From NCBI GenBank assembly GCA_932521035.1, contig OW051495.1, forward strand, positions 3,472,001 through 3,536,000: DNA of 64,000 nt. Direction: 5' to 3'. Under the pieces are notes generated by a model, which worked only from the letters and a program-made list of their open reading frames with translations, ran no database searches and was not told the DNA's origin. Below, piece after piece: positions 57,987 through 64,000 of this stretch (position 1 is its first letter; every line of letters starts with the position of its first letter). Origin of the DNA: Oscheius dolichura. Taxonomy: Eukaryota; Nematoda; Chromadorea; Rhabditida; Rhabditidae. Made by a program: the position numbers and the translations under genes.

Positions 57987-60900
57987 ATGATACAGCGGCA
58001 TATCCCCGGAAGAACTTTTCATAAGATGGCCGTATCTATTGGCCGCATATATTATGGAAGCGCGGCTCAGTGCAGTTCAGAATCTGTATCAACAGACTCT
58101 GGTTAGTCGAGATATTATGTCAATCACTCCTTTAGATCTGAAAAAGCCGCCAAGAGCTAAAAAATCAACATCACTTAAAACGGAAGTATCTAAAAAAGAT
58201 TTAGAACAATGGAAGCTTAAAATATTAGATGGATTGCATGTAAGTAAGCTGAATGTAGGCGTTTATTTTTATTTTTAAGAGTGATTTTGAATATAATAAA
58301 AAAGACGCAGCTATGATACAAAATATACGCCATTCAAGTGTGCAGCTTATTCGGTTTCTTGTATGGTACTCAGGATTTATCCCATTTTAGATTTGCAGTT
58401 GATGATGATATTTTGTCTGTTATATCATTCGTGGAGGGATTTCTCCGAGGCATAAACAGGAAAACAAAGCTTTCTCCACAACTCGATAAAGTAAGCGTGC
58501 AATGTGTGCTTTTGAGGAGCTTCTGCAGTTTATAGGACTGAGCACTTTATTAATAAGTAGACATATGAACAAGTTTTCCAATGGTGTAAAAGAGCCGAAC
58601 CATCACTTATCTACTTCGATATATTATTCATTTCGTAATTTTTTTGTTGACAATTTTTGTAGTAGCATTTAGAAAACCTTTGGAGATTATGGAAATTTCT
58701 AGGACAAGACACAAGATTATCATTTCTGTTATTATACTCTTCCTTTGAAAGGGAAGTTTACTTTTAAAAAAAGAGTTATGTTTCTAGGTGGTCTAAAATA
58801 CGTGGGCCGGATGAACATAGCAGAGATATTGAAATTTTTATGGCAGAATTAAAAGAAACAATTGGCACACGGGTTTGTTGTCCGTAAAATGCCATTTTTT
58901 TGATCTCAGATAAAACTTGTGAACGTTGCAGACTGTTCTCTTCTACTAAGTAATGCAGACAAAAACTGTTTGAGAGAAATGGCTACTTTGTTTCAAATAC
59001 CTATCCAAGAGGAGAAAAAGGATTACCTCAAATATGACCCGGTTGGTACTATTTTATTGTTGATAATCATTAATATATAGAATCTTGAGCTGGTGAAAAC
59101 ATTTGAAACCCCTTGCCCAGATTCAGAATACTTGGAAAATCCATTTGCTATAGATGGAATAGAAAAAAGCCACTATTTGACTCAATTGGAAAACCAACTA
59201 TCCCTTGAAAAATCTGCGTGGATTAAGGTTAATAATTTCTGGAAAGACGGCAATCCAGTACGTTAGAGCATAATATCAGATAAAAGTTAAGTTTAGTGCG
59301 AACCAAAGACAGCAGAAACTCTAATTGAGGAATGGCAATGGAGACAGCAAATAAGCGATCATTTTGAAAGCTCGCTATCAAAAGCAGGCTTATATTCACG
59401 TAATTGATTCCAATATAACTCGCATATACTTTTCCAGTAAAAGTTTATCTAGGAATATTAAATAAGGAAGAGCTAGTTCAACAGATAATGGAAGCTACGA
59501 TTGCCACATGCTCAATAGGACAAAATTTAGTGCCGATCTCAATATTTGAGGTAATTGTAGATCAATAATAGATACCGTTTTTAGAATAACCTTGTGACTC
59601 CCATTTTAAGACGTATTCACTCAATTTTTGTCGAGAAATTAGGAATTGAAGTTGACGAGGTAATGTGTTTGTATAAATTTGACAAAGCAGATTTCAGACA
59701 TGGAGGAAAATTATGGCGGATTACTTGGCCTACTTCCAAGGCCGCGAGGTTGCCCAGCAATATGTCCATCGTGAATGGTGGCATATAGTTTGCCGCAAAC
59801 ATGGTATTGCTCCTGACTATCAGGTATTTGATCCTATTTTTATTATCATTATTGGTAGGCACCTTTTATACATCTCCACTCAGAAATGCGAAAGGAGCTT
59901 GCAACGTTTTTTAAAAATCTGGTATTGGACGCCTGTAAAGTTCCACTGATAGGGAAGTATGGTCAAGGTGAGCTACTGTCGGTTTTATTATTATTTGCAA
60001 CAGTTCATTATAACCAAGCGTTCTCCATAAGAAACGTCGCAATTGAAGAAGAATCACGCGTAACAACTGAAGGCCGGTATAATTTGGCTCAAATGGTACA
60101 GCTAGATTCGGAGATGTTGAAGCTTTTCGACAAGCACCAATTTCAATATATTATGTTTCCCACGGGCGAATTACCTATGACTGTAAGTGTTTGAGACTCT
60201 TATTCCGGCAACTACATCAAAAGGTGCCACCGAGACCTTGGATTGACAAAGGTCTGGGAGGACCAGAATTCAACCGTAGTAAGCAGATTCTGCGAAAGCT
60301 TAGTGAATATAAAGTGGTCGACAATAATTATGAAATGGAGCGAAGACTTGGAAAAAGGTTAGTAGTATAGCATAACCCTAAAATTGTCGATAGCTCGCAG
60401 GCACGGCCGGTTTTCGATGCATTAAACCAGCTTGGATCAACTCCATGGATTATTAACGACGCGATGCTTGATGTGCTAAGTAGAATATTCTTCATGTCCG
60501 CGGATCCAACACAAATAGAATTATTGGATAAATTGGCAGTACCTCTAAAAGCTTCAGCATTGATAATTCCATCTAAAGAGGTAGCTTAAACATTTTTAAC
60601 CCAATAACTTTAAAGGAAATACTTGGTACAAACGATCATCATGCTATTACCAAAGAAATGTGGAGAGAATTCTACAAGAAGAGAGATGCTGCGTTAAAGC
60701 ACAAGTTAGCTAGTTGTGTACGATGCCGTATGTGATATTGTTCTTAGCAACGAAATGAATTCCTTGTGGTACTGGATGATGTATCGGGTAGTTCTAGCAC
60801 ACCACTACCGTGGTCAGATTCTGTTTTTCCCACATAATATGGATTTTCGTGGTCGCGTTTATCCTATTTCGCCATATCTTAATCACATGGGAGATGACAT

Positions 60901-62450
60901 GAACCGTTGCATTTTAAAGTTTGCAAAAGGTGGGATAAAAACGGTTAGTTTATTAGATATTTCAGGTAAATCATTAGGGGAATCTGGTCTTTCGTGGTTA
61001 AAATTACATTGCATAAATTTAACGGGTAAATTGAAAAGAAAAAGCGTCGCAGAACGGTTGGATGAAGCGGAGAAAATGCTCCCTGATATGCTTGATTCAG
61101 CTAATAAGCCTTTAGAAGGTATACTCGTTTTACTTTAAACATCACTTTCTTACATTTAGGTAAGCGGTGGTGGCTGGAATCCGAAGAACCCTGGCAAACG
61201 CTTGCAGCTTGTATGGAATTACGAGATGCTCTATCGTTTCCTGGAAAAACATCTGACTTTATCAGGTGCAATAATTTAAAAAAGTTATATCAGTTTTGCA
61301 GCCATCTTCCTGTACATCAAGATGGTAGTTGTAATGGGCTTCAACATTACGCAGCCTTAGGAAGAGATAAGCAAGGAGGATTAGAAGTGAATTTATTACC
61401 TAGTGATGTCCCTAATGACGTATATTCTTCTGTAGCCTCTAGGTACTAGAACTCGATTAATTACAATAAAATCTCAGAGTGGAGCAGAAAAGATTGCAAG
61501 ACGAGCAAGGTGGTAAAGATATGGATATCGCCAAGCGACTTCGAGAAGCAATGCCACAAGCCGTCCCGAGGAAAGTTATAAAGCAAACTGTTATGACTAC
61601 TGTATATGGAGTGACTATGTACGGAGCCGTATTGCAGATAAAACGACAATTAAAAGCCATCGACATCAATAGCAGCGAGGTAACATCTTCGACAGTTGTT
61701 GTAATGGAAGTGTTAAGATTGCCCAGTTCGCATCCTACCTAGCAAGAAAGACATTTGATAGCTTACACGACGCTTTTACAAGTTCTATGTGAGTTTCTCC
61801 TGTTGAACATGTACTATTCTTTAATAGGCAATTGAAAAATTGGTTGCGTAATTGTGCCAAGGGTACAAATGAACTTATGAAAACAGTGGAATGGGTAACA
61901 CCTCTAGGGCTTCCAGTAGTTCAACCTTACCTGCGAGATAAAATAACGAAAGGCCGCTTGATACTTACACCAATTACGACTAAACAGGTCAGTTGGGTTT
62001 TATATATAAAATTTTATGTAGGTCGACGCATTTCCTCCAAATTTCGTCCACTCGCTAGATTCTACGCATATGATGTTGACTTCTTTAGAATGTTCCAAAA
62101 GGTTAGAATGTTTTCTTTTATAACGAATCGTTTAGGGGCGTTACTTTCGCTGCAGTTCACGACTGCTTCTGGACCCATGCTAGTACGGTTAATTTGATGA
62201 ACGAAATTTGTCGTGAGCAGTTTGTCCGCCTGCATAGCGAATCTATTGTGGAAAAGTGAGTGATTCTGCTTCGGTAGAGTACCTCTTCAGATTGTCTAAT
62301 TGGTTTCTCCAACACTACCTCCCATCGTCTCTGATGGGACAAATGTCTGAAGAAGAAAAGGAGAAATTTGCGATGCTGTTTACTCCCCGTGTGGACCCCG
62401 GCAGCCTAAATATTAATGATGTAAAAGAATCGATCTACTTTTTCAGTTAA
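57987..62450 (+). CDS. POLRMT: Mitochondrial DNA-directed RNA polymerase (T7-like)
   Basis: Single-subunit polymerase transcribing mitochondrial DNA. The start MIQRHIPGRTFHKMAVSIGR is a typical arginine-rich presequence, following ctgtctag directly. It joins in phase to DLKKPPRAKKSTSLKTEVSK after a 34-nt intron. The catalytic half holds FFPHNMDFRGRVYPISPYLN, HQDGSCNGLQHYAALGRDKQ (catalytic Asp), RKVIKQTVMTTVYGVTMYGA (finger helix Lys and Tyr) and HDCFWTHAS (second catalytic Asp, spanning an intron). The C terminus NINDVKESIYFFS matches the invariant YFFS end of animal POLRMT. More than 20 small exons; genomic span 4.5 kb. Confidence 0.93.
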
Positions 62451-62690
62451 CGAATTTTTCATATTTCGAACGTTGTTATTGTTTTGTTTTGATGAAATTG
62501 TTTTAAAAATACTGAATACTTTATTATTCATATTTTTTTGAAGTTTGTACTTTCAAAGGTCCGCTATAGAAAGTATAATCCCATAGAGAAATTATGACAA
62601 ATATTATACTGATCTCAAAGGAAGGAGTCCATTTTCCAGTTTGTCTTGCCCTTCCGACCCGTAAAGCATTCTATTTAGCTCACCAAAGAA
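62451..62690. other. Short spacer downstream of POLRMT
   Basis: AT-rich 3' untranslated and intergenic sequence; no coding exon seen. Confidence 0.4.
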
Positions 62691-64000
62691 ATGTCGGAGC
62701 TTTCCACGACACTGCAACAGATGGCCGAAGCGATTCCTGGGGAAAGCGGAACTGACCAGTTAGTTCCGTTGGGATATGCAAAAAGTGATATCTCAAAACT
62801 CGGTTGGTTACATATTCCCAATTCAAAATCCCCTTTTAGTGAAATGGATGGAACTATACCTTAATGCTGCCAGTAAAGGAGAGCAGAGTCCGGTACTAGT
62901 CGTAATTATCGCATCACTTATGAATAATTCAGAGAAATGTGCTGGGGAATTGGGAACGACGATTTTTCCACTCCATCCATAACAAACGTCTTCTTTCTTT
63001 GTTTGACCGTTTTTAGATTATATTGGTTCGTCACTTTCAGACTCAATCTAGCTAATTTTCTACATGTTTCGTCCCTTTTAGATTCTGGTTCAACTTTTAT
63101 CTCAGAAAAAATAAATGTGAGCCTTCTTTGCCCCCACAACTCTAGTTTTAGATGAAATCCGTTGACGAAACTCGCTCATACCTCTGTCAAAAGAACGACT
63201 TCACCGTAGAAGAAGAGCGGGATATACAGGAGAAGTTTGGTTGGCTCGTGGATAAGTTCTAAGCAATGGGTACTAAAATTCAGCTGATACCCGCAGAGAT
63301 GCAGTTGTAATGTACGATTGTACATTTTGTATTAAATCGTCTTTCATGCATTTCACTTTTATTACCGTTGTAGGTTTCACGATTCGCCCATTTATGCCCT
63401 TTTCTCACGAGTAAGAGATCGTACAAACGACTAGCCAAGGATTAATCCAAGAGCATACCATCTTATTATCAAATCTCTCCTTTTGAAGATGATTACACTG
63501 CAAATGGACTTTTGGCTCAGATTTCAGCCGGCCGTAATGTGCTCATGTCTGTGCAGACAATGACGCATTGGCTGCTACACTGCATGCTGAAACGCTGCGA
63601 TTTAAAGGTCGAAAATTCGATCAATAGGATTTATCCAAGACATTGAAGATTGTCTTCAAAAACATATCTGGCAGCCGAGAAGAAGCTGATTAATTGCAGC
63701 CTTCGAAATTCCCATCACTTGAAATTTTTATTCACGAAATCTGTCTTGTGGTTTACTCGTTACCAAGTTCCCCACTGGTACTGCAAAAACTGCCAGAAGA
63801 AATCAGCGATCCTGGAGATCTGCTACTGGAACACTTGAACTCGAGGGGAATCATTTCTTCGCAAGTGATGGTAGTAACACCCTGCCAACTTGGTTCAAAC
63901 AAAAGAGCATCCTCTGAAATTGAAAGTCTTCCTCGCCCCCTATACCCTCTTCCAACGGGATGAACACTACACCTTCTCGGTTATAAATTCTGAACTTACC
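62691..64000 (+). CDS. Uncharacterised multi-exon gene (3' partial)
   Basis: I do not recognise the product. ATG at 62691 opens MSELSTTLQQMAEAIPGESG, joined in phase across a 37-nt intron to VKWMELYLNAASKGEQSPVL. Further coding-like segments are DSGSTFISEKIN, MKSVDETRSYLCQKNDFTVE (to a TAA at 63261), then GLLAQISAGRNVLMSVQTMT and FPSLEIFIHEICLVVYSLPS. The helical, leucine-rich character suggests an alpha-solenoid, but this is a guess. The stop at 63261 may end one gene, with a second beginning after it. The window edge cuts the locus. Confidence 0.35.

Noticed and set aside
1..64000. CRISPR array, bacterial-type defence cassette or viral integration
   Set aside because: No regularly spaced repeats, no prokaryotic-type operons, no capsid or integrase genes; all reverse transcriptase traces are TERT or LINE.

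Overview
The window comes from a small, intron-rich invertebrate genome. Almost every gene is split by GT-AG introns of about 30-60 nt, genes are packed on both strands, and several start codons sit directly behind a splice-acceptor-like sequence, as expected for spliced-leader trans-splicing. The gene set is metazoan (CRK/CED-2 adaptor, PCTAIRE kinase, NR2-like nuclear receptor, C-type lectin, CSN5, NUP155, SPSB3). A nematode, perhaps an early-branching (enoplean) one, fits best. Other short-intron animals (tardigrade, rotifer, orthonectid) cannot be excluded from sequence reading alone. All exon boundaries were read by hand from frame continuity and family motifs; they are models, not transcript-verified.

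Layout. 1-1.2 kb: 3' half of a nuclear receptor (+). 1.3-11 kb, all minus: CCDC137-like, SETMAR-like SET methyltransferase, CRK adaptor, an unknown gene, and NUP155. 11.4-13 kb: two inverted-repeat DNA elements. 13-16.9 kb: a small ORF and a compact telomerase reverse transcriptase (TERT, +) whose introns hold three MITE/foldback insertions. It converges on a ubiquitin-like gene (-). 18.3-22.4 kb: large ankyrin-repeat protein (-). 22.7-23.3 kb: foldback element. 23.5-26.1 kb: PGAP2-like and FAXDC2-like genes (+). 26.1-27.8 kb: two unknown genes (-). 28.4-30.1 kb: PRIMPOL (-). 30.3-33.5 kb: two-KH membrane-anchored protein and SPSB3-like (+). 33.7-34.5 kb: LINE fragment. 34.8-36 kb: LIV-1 zinc transporter (-). 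36.9-48.1 kb, all plus: YPEL5-like, OTUD5, PUS7, FBXO7-like, PCTAIRE kinase, CSN5. 48.4-50.1 kb: secreted C-type lectin with Ser-Gly stretches (+). 50.2-50.7 kb: small gene (-). 51.3-52.7 kb: truncated LINE with target-site duplication. 53-62.5 kb: DIS3L2 and mitochondrial RNA polymerase (+). 62.7-64 kb: unknown gene (+), running to the edge.

The genes do not form one pathway. Several concern nucleic acids (TERT, PRIMPOL, POLRMT, DIS3L2, PUS7, SETMAR-like) or ubiquitin and COP9 biology (OTUD5, FBXO7, SPSB3, CSN5, Ubl protein). The most interesting locus is TERT: a roughly 580-residue enzyme model without an obvious TEN domain, with motifs QFP, T, 1, 2, A, B', C and E recoverable exon by exon. 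I found no bacterial-type operon, CRISPR array or novel defence system.
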